A stretch of 45,975 nucleotides of DNA from Pseudomonas neustonica. Its GTDB lineage: Bacteria > Pseudomonadota > Gammaproteobacteria > Pseudomonadales > Pseudomonadaceae. This document shows, piece after piece, positions 1-8,203 of the stretch; the first letter of the stretch is position 1, and the number at the start of each line of letters is the position of its first letter. The notes beneath the pieces were generated by a model. That model was not told the origin of the DNA. It searched no databases and worked only from the letters and a program-made list of their open reading frames with translations. The stretch spans positions 1-45,975 of the forward strand of contig NZ_RKKU01000030.1 in assembly GCF_003797945.1 (NCBI RefSeq). The letters are read 5' to 3'. Both the position numbers and the translations under genes were made by a program.

Positions 1-77
1 TAGTCGCCGCGATGCTCTTGCACCATCCGCACGGCTCGTTCACGGACTTCAGGGGAAAACTTGTTTGTCTTGTTCAT
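1..77 (-). CDS. IS3-family transposase OrfA, N-terminal fragment
   Basis: Reading from the ATG at 77-75 gives MNKTNKFSPEVRERAVRMV followed by QEHRGD, and the frame is open to the window edge. This is the characteristic N-terminus of the small HTH protein (OrfA) of IS3-family transposases, which binds the element ends and is normally joined to the DDE integrase OrfB by programmed frameshifting. Only about 25 codons are visible, so whether the gene is intact cannot be judged. The family call rests on the FSPEVRERAVRMV signature recalled from many such elements. Confidence 0.8.
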   Translation of the reverse strand, partial: MNKTNKFSPEVRERAVRMVQEHRGD

Positions 78-127
78 GGCTTCATCTTCTCAGGAGTTGA
101 AGCCTCCGCGAAACCCGGGGCGGTTCA
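1..127 (-). mobile_element. IS3-family insertion sequence, left end (truncated by window)
   Basis: Read on the minus strand, the element begins at 127 with TGAACCGCCCCGGG, the TG-starting GC-rich terminus I associate with IS3-family elements, and 50 bases later enters the start of an orfA-type transposase gene. The rest of the element lies outside the window, so neither the other inverted repeat nor the target duplication can be checked. Its outer end is 90 bases upstream of the start codon of the next gene. Confidence 0.75.
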
Positions 128-217
128 CCGTGCTATTTGAATCTCGTTTTGCGCATCTGGCTGGGTTGCTGGTCGAGCGCTCGCTAGCCATGTACGAAGA
201 CCGACAGGGAAAACAAA

Positions 218-1012
218 GTGAAATACTATAAGTTCTGGGTTAAAGAGTCGGTCAAGATTCAGGTTGGTGAGTTCGCGCAGTTCGTTACTGTTCTGTCTGG
301 CTCCAACCAGTCGAAAGACGACGCCAGGCGTGAAGCGACAAAGCGTTCCCGTTATGTTGAGCAGAAAATTAAAGGTGAGGCACCGGAGGATGATTACGAG
401 GCGCCCATCAAGGAACACGTGGACGAGGTGGTGGATGATGCCAATATCATTACCATCTGTCGCTACGGTGCGAGGATCCTTAATACCTGCCAGTACACGG
501 TGCTTGATCTCGATGATTATCCTGTCGATTTTCTGGACATGTTCAGGTCACTGCGCAAGCTGCCGAAGAAGGAACGCATCGTCGCCAAGTTTTTGCAGCG
601 CTTAAGCAAATACCCGGAGCTGGGCACTGACTTTCGTATCTATGAGACGACCAAGGGCGTGCGGGTAATTGGCAAGAAGTACATCGAGCCTTCTGGCAAG
701 GGTTATGCGGCGTTAATGCGCAAGCTGCGGGTTGATTGGCTGTATATCGTCTTGTCGCAAAAGCAGAATTGCTATCGCGCCCGTGTCACGCCCAAGCCTT
801 TTCGTATGAAGTTCAAAACGATCAAAATCAAAAGTCCGCTGGATTGTGAGACTCAGGCGTATCTGGATTGGGCGCAGGAATACGCGGCGGTATCTGCGCG
901 CTATAGCGTGGTCAAGCTGATTCAATCGGTGGGCTCGGATTTTTCCACAGAGCCGGTGATTCGCTTGCACGATAGCCTTTGCAATGAGTCCAGAAGCAGT
1001 ACCTTGGCCTAG
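218..1012 (+). CDS. Conserved protein of unknown function with a YRARVTPKPFR motif
   Basis: A 264-residue soluble protein with no signal peptide or membrane segment. Start: GTG at 218 with AGGGA seven bases upstream; the frame is closed by a TAG at 185-187 and holds no ATG start. Visible landmarks are LDLDDYP (about residue 97), FRIYETTKGVRVIG (about 139-152) and NCYRARVTPKPFRMKF (about 185-200). From memory, a widespread uncharacterised bacterial family carries a similar arrangement: a YRTxxGxR segment followed by a C(F/Y)RARxTPKP(W/F)R segment. The function is unknown to me. The acidic LDLDD plus the YxTxxGxR strand recalls nucleotidyl-transfer folds, but that is speculation. The IS end lies 90 bases upstream and may have altered its promoter. 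Confidence 0.7.
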   Translation: MKYYKFWVKESVKIQVGEFAQFVTVLSGSNQSKDDARREATKRSRYVEQKIKGEAPEDDYEAPIKEHVDEVVDDANIITICRYGARILNTCQYTVLDLDDYPVDFLDMFRSLRKLPKKERIVAKFLQRLSKYPELGTDFRIYETTKGVRVIGKKYIEPSGKGYAALMRKLRVDWLYIVLSQKQNCYRARVTPKPFRMKFKTIKIKSPLDCETQAYLDWAQEYAAVSARYSVVKLIQSVGSDFSTEPVIRLHDSLCNESRSSTLA

Positions 1013-1029
1013 CAAGGTGCTGCGCCGTT

Positions 1030-1602
1030 TTAGTCGTCGCGACCTTCCAGCATGGTGCGCTTGAGCAGTACATAAACCGACCCTGTGCCGCCGTGGCGGG
1101 GGATGCAGGAGGTAAAGGCCAGCACGCTGGTGTGTTGCCGCAGCCAAGTGTTGACGTGGCTTTTCAGGATAGGGGTGCGGCCGTCTTTGCGCTGCGCCTT
1201 GCCATGGGTTACGCGCACGCAGCGAATCTCTTGCTTGACCGCTTCGGCGAGGAATGCCCAGAGGTCTTCGCGGGCGCGCTCGACTGTCATGCCATGCAGG
1301 TCAATTGAGCCATCAAAGGGGATTTGCGCGCTCTTGAGTTTGCGTAGCTGGCTCATTTGCACGCCATTGCCGCCCCACATCAACTCTTCTTCCGGCGCCA
1401 CATCAATCACAAATTGATCTGACAGGCCGTCCATGACGATCTGGGTTGCGCTGTGGGTTGCGCGGGCGCGACTGGCAGCAATTCGAGCGCGATCAGCTTT
1501 GGCTTTGCCAACATCAGCTTGCTGTTGTTTGAGCGGTTTGACACCTTTGATGGCCTGCTGGAACAGGTTTTCGTCATCGGGTCCGACGTTATCCTGAGAC
1601 AT
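1030..1602 (-). CDS. Smr-domain protein (putative endonuclease)
   Basis: A 190-residue protein whose C-terminal half is an Smr (MutS2-related) domain: DLHGMTVERAREDL at about 102-115 carries the family DLHG motif, VRVTHGKAQRKDG the HGKG-like loop, and RHGGTGSVYVLLKR the GGxGxxYVxLR closing strand. The N-terminal half is charged and probably flexible. Small Smr proteins of this type (SmrA/YdaL-like) are nucleic-acid-binding and some are nucleases; the substrate here is unknown. The gene is divergent from prmB, 96 bases away, a neighbourhood I recall from other pseudomonads. Confidence 0.85.
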   Translation of the reverse strand: MSQDNVGPDDENLFQQAIKGVKPLKQQQADVGKAKADRARIAASRARATHSATQIVMDGLSDQFVIDVAPEEELMWGGNGVQMSQLRKLKSAQIPFDGSIDLHGMTVERAREDLWAFLAEAVKQEIRCVRVTHGKAQRKDGRTPILKSHVNTWLRQHTSVLAFTSCIPRHGGTGSVYVLLKRTMLEGRDD

Positions 1603-1698
1603 TGTCCACTAGTCTGCTGCTAAAAAAACGAAGTGTACCAGTAGTCGCTGGCACGCGGCAGCGTAGAATGGACGCCTGACTGGACAAGGATTTACATC

Positions 1699-2610
1699 AT
1701 GAGTGAATACGCTGCACTGAAAAGTGTTCAGGACTTGATACGTTGGGGCGTCAGCCGCTTTCATCAGGCCGAGCTGTACTTTGGCCACGGTACTGATAAC
1801 GCTTGGGATGAGTCACGCCTGCTGGTATTGCACGCGCTGTATTTACCCTGGGAAACGCCAGAAAGCTACTTGCAGTGTCGAGTGACCGAAGAGGAGCGTG
1901 AGGCCGCGGTAGGGCTGTTGCTGGAACGGGTGCGCCTGCGTATTCCGGCGGCGTATCTCACCGGCCATGCGCGCTTTGCCGGGCTGGAGTTTATTGTGGA
2001 TGACCGCGTGCTGGTACCGCGCTCGCCCATTGCCGAGTTAATTGATTCGCGCTTTGCTCCCTGGCTAGAACGCGATCCGGAGCGAATTCTGGATTTGTGC
2101 ACTGGCAGTGGCTGCATCGGTATTGCCTGTGCTATCGCGTTCGACGAGTCTGAGGTGGTGTTGGCGGATCTGTCTGCCGATGCCTTGGCTGTCGCGGAAG
2201 CCAATATTGATATGCACGGGCTGACGGAGCGTGTCGAGGCGCGTTGGTCAGACGGCTTTGATGGCTTGGCCGGCGAGCGCTTTGATCTGATTGTGAGTAA
2301 TCCACCTTATGTGGATGCCGAAGACATGGATGGCCTGCCGGATGAATACCACCACGAGCCGGAAATGGGCTTGGCTGCCGGTGATGATGGTCTGGACCTG
2401 GTTAGGCGCATGCTGGCCGAAGCAGCCGACTACCTTACCGAAGAGGGTGTGTTGGTAATCGAAGTGGGTAACAGCATGGTGCACGTGATGGCTGAGTGGC
2501 CTGAAGTTGACTTTGAGTGGGTCAAGTTCGCGCATGGTGGGCATGGGGTTTTTGTACTCAGTGCCGAGCAATGCCGTCACTTTCAGCCGCTATTTGCTGG
2601 TGGCCGCTAA
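1699..2610 (+). CDS. prmB: Ribosomal protein uL3 N5-glutamine methyltransferase
   Basis: A 303-residue SAM-dependent methyltransferase of the PrmB/HemK family, which methylates a glutamine of ribosomal protein L3 (uL3). Visible motifs are the PrmB-type N-terminal helical region, [13 protein letters not shown] at 83-95, the SAM-binding DLCTGSG at 132-138 and the catalytic NPPY at 201-204, where Asn and Pro position the target amide. The length matches PrmB (about 300) rather than PrmC (about 280), and the aroC neighbourhood also favours PrmB. ATG at 1699 is preceded by AAGGA about nine bases upstream. Confidence 0.9.
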   Translation: MSEYAALKSVQDLIRWGVSRFHQAELYFGHGTDNAWDESRLLVLHALYLPWETPESYLQCRVTEEEREAAVGLLLERVRLRIPAAYLTGHARFAGLEFIVDDRVLVPRSPIAELIDSRFAPWLERDPERILDLCTGSGCIGIACAIAFDESEVVLADLSADALAVAEANIDMHGLTERVEARWSDGFDGLAGERFDLIVSNPPYVDAEDMDGLPDEYHHEPEMGLAAGDDGLDLVRRMLAEAADYLTEEGVLVIEVGNSMVHVMAEWPEVDFEWVKFAHGGHGVFVLSAEQCRHFQPLFAGGR

Positions 2611-2622
2611 CACGAACGGCGT

Positions 2623-3402
2623 TTAACGTAGTACGACCCAGAGCAGCATCAGCGCCTGAAAAATGCAGAATACGATCAGGCAACCGATAGCAAAGCGGTT
2701 GCCTATATCGGTGCGCTTATAGTTGGCAATCATGTTTTGCAGCTGGTTAAGCTGCACAGTCTGCTTGTGGTTGAGTGCTTCATGTTCACGTAGCTGGCCG
2801 AGTAAGCTGTTGATCTGCAGGGGCTGAATCTTTTCGGTGTTCCAGCTGCCGATCAAATCGTTCACGCGATTAGCCATAGCAACGCTGTTTTTGCTTTCTT
2901 CATCCAGCGTGTTAATGCTGAAGCCCGCTCGCGTGAGGATCTGCTCCAGCGCGGTACGGGCATCGTTATTGCTGAAATTCTCGGTGTTCAGGCTGATTGG
3001 GGTAACTGCATAGTCGCCACAGTAGCGCTGACACCAGTGAATCAATTGCGCCAGCATGAACATGCCCAGGCCGCGTTGTGCTGGCTGAATGCTGAGATCA
3101 CTGATAGGACCGAAGCGTACTCGCTTCCGTTTGTGATCGACCAGCACTTCAAGGCGATTGCCAGAGGCGGGCAGTGCTTCACCTTCAAACCGCACCTGAA
3201 GTCGCAATAGCTCCAGCAGGCCGAGCTTTTCCTGGGTGACGGCAATCTGGGCGAGCTTTTCCTGATGAACCAGTATCCTGGCTTTGAACACCGGTTTGAG
3301 CTGAACCCAGTAGAAGTCTGACGGTTTGGCACGCGCAAAGGGGTCACGCGCGACTTCCGCTTCCGGGCTGGCTTCTGAGGTTGAGGTGTCTATTTCGCTC
3401 AT
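2623..3402 (-). CDS. Tail-anchored membrane protein with a GNAT-like segment
   Basis: A 259-residue protein of unknown function. Residues 1-25 are acidic and low in complexity. Residues 95-165 look like an acetyltransferase fold: a strand, then QPAQRGLGMFML at 106-117 in the position of the acyl-CoA-binding Q/RxxGxG loop, then LNTENFSNNDARTALEQI and AGF at about 138-161, like the N...A...GF end of GNAT domains. A helical, probably coiled region follows (about 170-230), and one hydrophobic helix at 236-257 ends the protein, which suggests a C-terminal membrane anchor with the rest in the cytoplasm. The GNAT assignment is by eye and uncertain. The gene converges on prmB. Confidence 0.65.
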   Translation of the reverse strand: MSEIDTSTSEASPEAEVARDPFARAKPSDFYWVQLKPVFKARILVHQEKLAQIAVTQEKLGLLELLRLQVRFEGEALPASGNRLEVLVDHKRKRVRFGPISDLSIQPAQRGLGMFMLAQLIHWCQRYCGDYAVTPISLNTENFSNNDARTALEQILTRAGFSINTLDEESKNSVAMANRVNDLIGSWNTEKIQPLQINSLLGQLREHEALNHKQTVQLNQLQNMIANYKRTDIGNRFAIGCLIVFCIFQALMLLWVVLR

Positions 3403-3489
3403 TACGGGTCCTGGGTTAGTACCGCGGTCACACGAGAGTTATCGGCGTTCGCAGTCTTTTCTGTAATTTATCTGCATGTTTTGCAAAAG

Positions 3490-4263
3490 TCATGCAAAGC
3501 CTGTGGTGATGGCTTGCCAGGCCAGGCGTATGGCAAGCAGGGTGAGGGCCAGATTAAACAGTCGGGTGAAGTGTCGATCACTAATACGCGAGAGTATGTG
3601 CAATCCTAGCCAGGTGCCCAAGGCACCGGCGGCTATCATGGCGGCAATGAGCGGTAGCCAGTTGTGAAATACAAAGCCCGCTGCACCAAAGGCCAGGGAT
3701 TTGGGGGCATGTTGCAGCGTCATGGCGGCAGCGAAGGTGGCAACGGTTTGCATGCGATTGTTGGCGTGTTGTTGCTTGATGAAAGCCGCAACGAGCGGTC
3801 CGGTGGCACCCACAAAGAGACTGAGAAAGCTGGTTAGCGTAGAGGCCAGTAGCGTACCTATTTTACCGGTAGCTACCTTGGGTATAGCTGGTCCCCAGCA
3901 GAGCAGCAGGATAAACAGGGCGATGCTGAGCTGGATGGCACCCAGCGGCAAGTTGATCAAAAGACGGCTGGCCAGCCAGGCACCAAGGATCACACCCGGC
4001 AGAAACCAGGCGATGACCCGAAGGTTGATATGCCGCCAGGTCATCAGCGCGCGATTGGCGTTGGAGCCGAGCTGAACCATGCCATGCACCGGTATGATCG
4101 CTGCGGTTGGCATGCTCAGCGCCATGATCGCCAGCAGCATCACGCCGCCGCCGGCGCCTAATGCGGCGGTGATCATTGAGGTAATGGCTGAGCAGACAAT
4201 CAATGCCAGTGCCAGCAGGGGGGAGAAATGCTCGGGCAGCAACTGCGCCAAAAAGCCTGGCAT
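3490..4263 (-). CDS. TauE/SafE-family sulfite exporter-like permease
   Basis: A 257-residue, very hydrophobic protein with about eight membrane segments. The first contains SAITSMITAALGAGGGVMLLA, the small-residue-rich opening typical of TauE/SafE (DUF81) permeases, and the second half begins with a similar LSLFVGATGPLVAAF repeat, the internal duplication expected of the family. Members export sulfite, sulfoacetate or other organic anions; the substrate here is not evident. ATG at 4263 is preceded by CAGGA. It is divergent from aroC, 116 bases away. Confidence 0.85.
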   Translation of the reverse strand: MPGFLAQLLPEHFSPLLALALIVCSAITSMITAALGAGGGVMLLAIMALSMPTAAIIPVHGMVQLGSNANRALMTWRHINLRVIAWFLPGVILGAWLASRLLINLPLGAIQLSIALFILLLCWGPAIPKVATGKIGTLLASTLTSFLSLFVGATGPLVAAFIKQQHANNRMQTVATFAAAMTLQHAPKSLAFGAAGFVFHNWLPLIAAMIAAGALGTWLGLHILSRISDRHFTRLFNLALTLLAIRLAWQAITTGFA

Positions 4264-4315
4264 ACTGAATCCTGTGAGGTTGGCAGGCTGCTAGCCTAGC
4301 GGGTTGATTTCAAGC

Positions 4316-4344
4316 TGTCACCCACGCAGAGCGGACGGTATACT
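4316..4344 (+). promoter_or_regulatory. Candidate sigma70 promoter for aroC
   Basis: TATACT at 4339-4344 is a good -10 element, 35 bases before the aroC start. A weak -35, TGTCAC at 4316-4321, lies 17 bases upstream of it. Only the -10 is convincing. Confidence 0.35.
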
Positions 4345-4379
4345 GCCCAACTGCCTTCGCTTACATCAGGTTTAGTCTT

Positions 4380-5471
4380 ATGTCTGGAAACACCCTTGGA
4401 ACCCTCTTCACCGTCACCACCGCCGGTGAAAGTCATGGTCCTGCTCTAGTCGCCATTGTTGATGGTTGCCCGCCAGGACTGGCACTGTCGAGCGCCGATC
4501 TGCAGTTTGATCTTGATCGGCGCAAGCCCGGGACCAGCCGACACACTACCCAGCGTCAGGAAGCGGACGAGGTCGAGATTCTGTCGGGTGTGTTTGAGGG
4601 GGTCACCACCGGTTGCCCGATTGGGTTGCTGATTCGCAACACGGATCAGAAGTCCAAGGACTACTCCGCAATTAAAGATGTTTTCCGGCCGGCGCATGCC
4701 GACTATACCTATCATCATAAGTACGGCGTACGCGATTACCGTGGTGGCGGCCGTTCTTCTGCGCGTGAAACCGCTATGCGGGTTGCGGCGGGTGCTATTG
4801 CCAAGAAGTATCTGGCGGCGCAGGGTATTCAGATCCGCGGCTACATGAGTCAACTGGGTCCTATCGAGATCCCATTCAAGAGCTGGGATGGGGTTAACGA
4901 TAATGCGTTTTTCAGCGCTGACCCGGATAAGATCCCCGAGCTTGAAGCTTACATGGATCAACTTCGTCGCGATCAGGATTCGGTCGGCGCGAAGATCACC
5001 GTCGTCGCCGACGGTGTGCCGCCAGGTTTGGGTGAGCCGGTTTTTGATCGCCTGGACGCCGAGCTGGCATACGCGTTGATGAGCATCAACGCGGTTAAGG
5101 GTGTGGAGGTGGGCGCAGGCTTTGCCTCGGTGGCGCAGCGCGGCACTGAACATCGCGATGAACTCACCCCGGAGGGGTTTGTCAGCAACCACGCCGGCGG
5201 TGTATTGGGCGGTATTTCTTCCGGTCAGCCGATCGTTGCCAGCCTGGCGCTCAAGCCGACATCCAGCATAACGACGCCTGGCCGCTCGATTGACGTCAAT
5301 GGCGAGGCGATCGATATGATCACCAAGGGCCGCCATGATCCTTGTGTTGGCATTCGCGCCACGCCCATTGCCGAGGCAATGATGGCGCTGGTGTTGATCG
5401 ATCATCTGCTGCGCCAGCGCGCGCAGAATGCAGACGTTAAGGTCAATACGCCGGTACTGGGCCAGCTTTGA
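4380..5471 (+). CDS. aroC: Chorismate synthase
   Basis: A 363-residue enzyme that converts 5-enolpyruvylshikimate-3-phosphate to chorismate, the last step of the shikimate pathway, using reduced FMN. Family signatures are clear: [18 protein letters not shown] near residue 17, the RxPG-like [14 protein letters not shown] near 46-60, the [14 protein letters not shown] block near 119-132, and [10 protein letters not shown] and GRHDPC toward the C-terminus. The length is normal. Its stop codon overlaps the presumed TTG start of the downstream transporter, so the two are probably cotranscribed. The product feeds the tryptophan genes found later in the window. Confidence 0.97.
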   Translation: MSGNTLGTLFTVTTAGESHGPALVAIVDGCPPGLALSSADLQFDLDRRKPGTSRHTTQRQEADEVEILSGVFEGVTTGCPIGLLIRNTDQKSKDYSAIKDVFRPAHADYTYHHKYGVRDYRGGGRSSARETAMRVAAGAIAKKYLAAQGIQIRGYMSQLGPIEIPFKSWDGVNDNAFFSADPDKIPELEAYMDQLRRDQDSVGAKITVVADGVPPGLGEPVFDRLDAELAYALMSINAVKGVEVGAGFASVAQRGTEHRDELTPEGFVSNHAGGVLGGISSGQPIVASLALKPTSSITTPGRSIDVNGEAIDMITKGRHDPCVGIRATPIAEAMMALVLIDHLLRQRAQNADVKVNTPVLGQL

Positions 5472-6640
5472 GCTCAGCGCTTCAAGAGGAAGGGGTTGGC
5501 AGCCAGCCCTTGCCTTACTGGCGCCTCTCTGGTTTTTACTTTAGCTATTTTGCCCTCTTGGGCGGGGTAGCTCCCTTTCTTGCATTGTATTTTGAATCCC
5601 TGGGTTTTTCTGCTGCGCGCATTGGCGAGCTGGTGGCTATTCCGATGCTGATGCGTTGCCTTGCGCCCAATTTATGGGGATGGATTGGCGACGCTACCGG
5701 CCAGCGGTTGCTGATTGTGCGCCTGGGCGCCATCTTCACTGCGCTAAGCTTCGCCGCTATTTTTTATCGCCAGGACTACTGGTGGTTGGCGGCTGTGATG
5801 GCATTGCACGCGTTCTTCTGGCACGCGATCCTGCCGCAGTTTGAGGCTATCACGCTGGCTCATTTAAAAGAGCAGGCCTCGCGCTACAGCCAGGTTCGGC
5901 TATGGGGCTCGGTTGGCTTTATCCTCACGGTGGTGTTGCTGGGTGAGGTGCTGGAGCGCTTCGGGATGGTGGCTTATCCGCGCGTGTTGTTAGCGGTCAT
6001 GTGCGTGATTATCGGCTGTAGCATGCTGATTCCGGCGCCGCCTTCATTTGCTATCAATCGTGTGGTCGGAGATGGTCTGCTGGCGCAGCTGCGCCGCCCT
6101 GGCGTGCTGGCGTTTTTTCTCTGCGTCGCGTTGATGCAGTTGTCGCATGGGCCTTATTACACCTTTCTGAGCATTCATCTGGAAGACCTCGGTTACAGCC
6201 GCAGCGTTATTGGCCTGTTATGGGCATTGGGTGTGTTGGCAGAAATTGTGCTTTTTTTGTTGATGCGACCGCTTTTGGCACGTTTCAGCCTGAAGTCATT
6301 GTTGGTAGCCAGTTTTGCTCTGGCGTCAATGCGCTGGGTGCTGCTGGGTAATCTGGCGGACTCGCTGCTCACCTTGCTGTTGGCCCAGTGCCTGCACGCG
6401 GCTACATTTGGTGCTTTTCATGTGTCGGCCATTCATTTTGTGCAGCACAAATTCAGCGCACGGCTGCAAGGGCAGGGGCAGGCATTCTATGCGACCTTGG
6501 CCGGGGTTGGCGGAGCTTTGGGTGCACTTTACTCTGGCTACGTCTGGGATAGTCTGGGAGCGGCCTGGACCTTTGGTATAGCGTCGCTGGCGGCGCTGGC
6601 CGGTGCAATCATTTTGGCGCTGTGTTTGCAGCGAGACTAA
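5468..6640 (+). CDS. MFS transporter of the HcaT-like (MFS_1_like) group
   Basis: About 390 residues with twelve predicted membrane helices. The start [21 protein letters not shown] and the internal WGSVGFI segment resemble the nucleoside/phenylpropionate-permease-like MFS proteins that sit downstream of aroC in pseudomonads; the substrate is unknown. Start is uncertain. TTG at 5468 overlaps the aroC stop (TTGA) but has no clear Shine-Dalgarno. An AGAGGAAGG at 5485-5493 precedes a later in-frame TTG at 5510, but that spacing is too long. Ten bases separate its stop from the next gene. Confidence 0.85.
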   Translation: MSSALQEEGVGSQPLPYWRLSGFYFSYFALLGGVAPFLALYFESLGFSAARIGELVAIPMLMRCLAPNLWGWIGDATGQRLLIVRLGAIFTALSFAAIFYRQDYWWLAAVMALHAFFWHAILPQFEAITLAHLKEQASRYSQVRLWGSVGFILTVVLLGEVLERFGMVAYPRVLLAVMCVIIGCSMLIPAPPSFAINRVVGDGLLAQLRRPGVLAFFLCVALMQLSHGPYYTFLSIHLEDLGYSRSVIGLLWALGVLAEIVLFLLMRPLLARFSLKSLLVASFALASMRWVLLGNLADSLLTLLLAQCLHAATFGAFHVSAIHFVQHKFSARLQGQGQAFYATLAGVGGALGALYSGYVWDSLGAAWTFGIASLAALAGAIILALCLQRD

Positions 6641-6650
6641 GGAACGAGTG

Positions 6651-7193
6651 ATGAGTATTCTGGCGATGTATGAAGGCGGGCAGTGGCATTGCCCGGCGCG
6701 GGTGTTGACCCATCTGGACGACATTACGACAGCTCTGGCCGAGCAGGGCGTTGAGCTGATGCGGCTCGCTACGCCACTGGCTACCGACTCAGCCGAGTTA
6801 CTGAACCAGTGTGCCGCCTTGATTGTTACCAAGGGCTTGCCTGAGCCCCTGGTAAGCCGTAAGGATGAACGCGATGGTGTTCCTGGCTACGCCGAGGTGC
6901 CGACTCAGCTTGCGGCAGAGGAGGTGACGCGCTCGGCCGGCAAGTGGTTGCTGCTCTGCGCCGGTCAGGCCAGGCTCTGCGTTGGTGAGGCTGGCGGCGT
7001 CACTGGTCGGGCCTCGGTATTGGCTTGTCATGTTGGTGATCTGCTGTGGCTTCCCGCTGGTATGGAATGGGCGCTGGTGCCCGCGCCTAGCCACTCTTGT
7101 CGCTGGCTCAGTATGGCAAGTGATGAAGCTGCGCTGAACGACTCTGATACCAAACAGTCAAAGCTCAGTGAGTTGCAGCTTTTGGATATCTGA
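6651..7193 (+). CDS. Acireductone dioxygenase-like cupin without metal ligands
   Basis: 180 residues, the length of bacterial acireductone dioxygenase (MtnD, methionine salvage). The N-terminus (MSILAMY..., RVLTHLDDITTALAEQGVE at 17-35) and the cupin segment GDLLWLPAG at 129-137 align by eye with MtnD. The four metal ligands do not survive: the HxHxxxE positions correspond to V92, R94 and K98, and the second-motif His corresponds to W140. The frame is intact, so the protein may have another role, or the gene may be decaying slowly without a stop yet. ATG at 6651 is preferred over earlier in-frame starts because AAGGAACGAG lies just upstream. It appears to be the last gene of the aroC operon. 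No mtnB or mtnC is adjacent, although from memory they are in Pseudomonas aeruginosa. Confidence 0.75.
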   Translation: MSILAMYEGGQWHCPARVLTHLDDITTALAEQGVELMRLATPLATDSAELLNQCAALIVTKGLPEPLVSRKDERDGVPGYAEVPTQLAAEEVTRSAGKWLLLCAGQARLCVGEAGGVTGRASVLACHVGDLLWLPAGMEWALVPAPSHSCRWLSMASDEAALNDSDTKQSKLSELQLLDI

Positions 7194-7269
7194 TGGGTAG
7201 CCAAGTTGCCGGCCCCCGTGGTACCAGAATGTAGCCAGCACACCTGTTTTTTAGCGGTGCCATAGACAC

Positions 7270-7308
7270 AAAAAAGCCCCGGCGTGATCAACACGCCGGG
7301 GCTTTTTT
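7270..7308. terminator. Bidirectional rho-independent terminator between the mtnD-like gene and fpr
   Basis: A perfect 17-base-pair stem (AAAAAAGCCCCGGCGTG with its complement), a five-base loop ATCAA, and A/T runs on both sides. It can stop both the rightward aroC operon and the leftward fpr gene. Confidence 0.9.
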
Positions 7309-7328
7309 TATTTGTTACTCAGGTACGC

Positions 7329-8102
7329 TTACTTCTCTACGAAAGCGCGCTCAATAACGTAGTGCCCCTGGTCGCCATGGCGGGCTTCCATAAAGCCTTT
7401 GGCGTCGAGGATTTCACAGCAGTCTTTCAGCATGCTGGGGCTGCCGCAGAGCATGAAGCGGTCTTGCTCGAGATCAAACTGGGGCAGGCCGATATCGTCA
7501 AATAGCTTGCCACTGGTCATCAGATCAGTCAGCCGGCCTTCGTTACGAAACGGCTCACGGGTGACCGTGGGGTAATAGATCAGCTTGTCGCGCACCATGT
7601 CGCCAAAGTATTCGTGGTTTGGCAGCTCGTTGGTGATCAGGTCTTCATAAGCCAGCTCGCGAACGTGACGGCAGCCGTGAGTGATGATGACCTTGTCATA
7701 TTGCTCGTAGGTTTCCGGGTCTTGAATGATGCTGATAAAGGGTGCCAGGCCGGTGCCGGTGCTGAGCAAATACAGATTGCGGCCGGGCAGCAGGTGATCC
7801 AGGACCAGCGTGCCGGTGGGCTTGCGGCTGATCATGATCTGGTCGCCGGGCTGGATGTTCTGCAGGCGCGAGGTCAGCGGGCCATCCGGCACCTTGATGC
7901 TGAAGAACTCCAGCGTTTCTTCATAGTTGGGGCTGGCGATGCTGTAGGCGCGCATCAGTGGGCGGCCTTCGACCTCAAGGCCGATCATGATGAAGTGGCC
8001 GTTCTTGAAGCGGAACCCCGGATCGCGGGTCGTCTTGAAGCTGAACAGGTTGTCTGTCCAGTGATTAACGCTGAGTACCGTTTCGTTATTGAAGCCCGCC
8101 AT
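7329..8102 (-). CDS. fpr: Ferredoxin/flavodoxin-NADP+ reductase
   Basis: A 257-residue FAD enzyme that exchanges electrons between NADPH and ferredoxin or flavodoxin. Motifs: FAD-binding RAYSIAS at 51-57, NADP-binding STGTGLAPF at 114-122, CGSPSM at 219-224, and the C-terminal ERAFVEK typical of pseudomonad FprA. The start at MAGFNN (8102) is chosen over an ATG fifteen bases upstream, because GGGAGG lies just before it and relatives begin at this point. It is divergent from the LysR gene finR, whose Pseudomonas putida homologue is known to control fpr under oxidative stress. Confidence 0.95.
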   Translation of the reverse strand: MAGFNNETVLSVNHWTDNLFSFKTTRDPGFRFKNGHFIMIGLEVEGRPLMRAYSIASPNYEETLEFFSIKVPDGPLTSRLQNIQPGDQIMISRKPTGTLVLDHLLPGRNLYLLSTGTGLAPFISIIQDPETYEQYDKVIITHGCRHVRELAYEDLITNELPNHEYFGDMVRDKLIYYPTVTREPFRNEGRLTDLMTSGKLFDDIGLPQFDLEQDRFMLCGSPSMLKDCCEILDAKGFMEARHGDQGHYVIERAFVEK

Positions 8103-8186
8103 GTCGCCTCCCGGCATGAATGAAGTATTGGCGTGGAGTCTACATCCCGTTAACCTATCGGATAAATGGATTATTGTTATTACTGT

Positions 8187-8203
8187 ATTCGGGAAAACCG
8201 ATT
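8187..8203. promoter_or_regulatory. Candidate FinR (LysR) binding site in the fpr-finR intergenic region
   Basis: TCGG-GAAAA-CCGA at 8189-8201 is an inverted repeat that fits the T-N11-A pattern of LysR operators. It lies directly upstream of the finR ATG at 8204, where it could mediate autoregulation. A second short dyad, TATC-G-GATA, lies near 8156-8164. No binding sequence for FinR was compared. Confidence 0.35.

Noticed and set aside
4446..5405. 319-codon open frame on the minus strand opposite aroC
   Set aside because: It lies wholly within aroC, has no recognisable motifs, and reads as an Arg/His/Asn-rich antisense shadow of a GC-rich gene.
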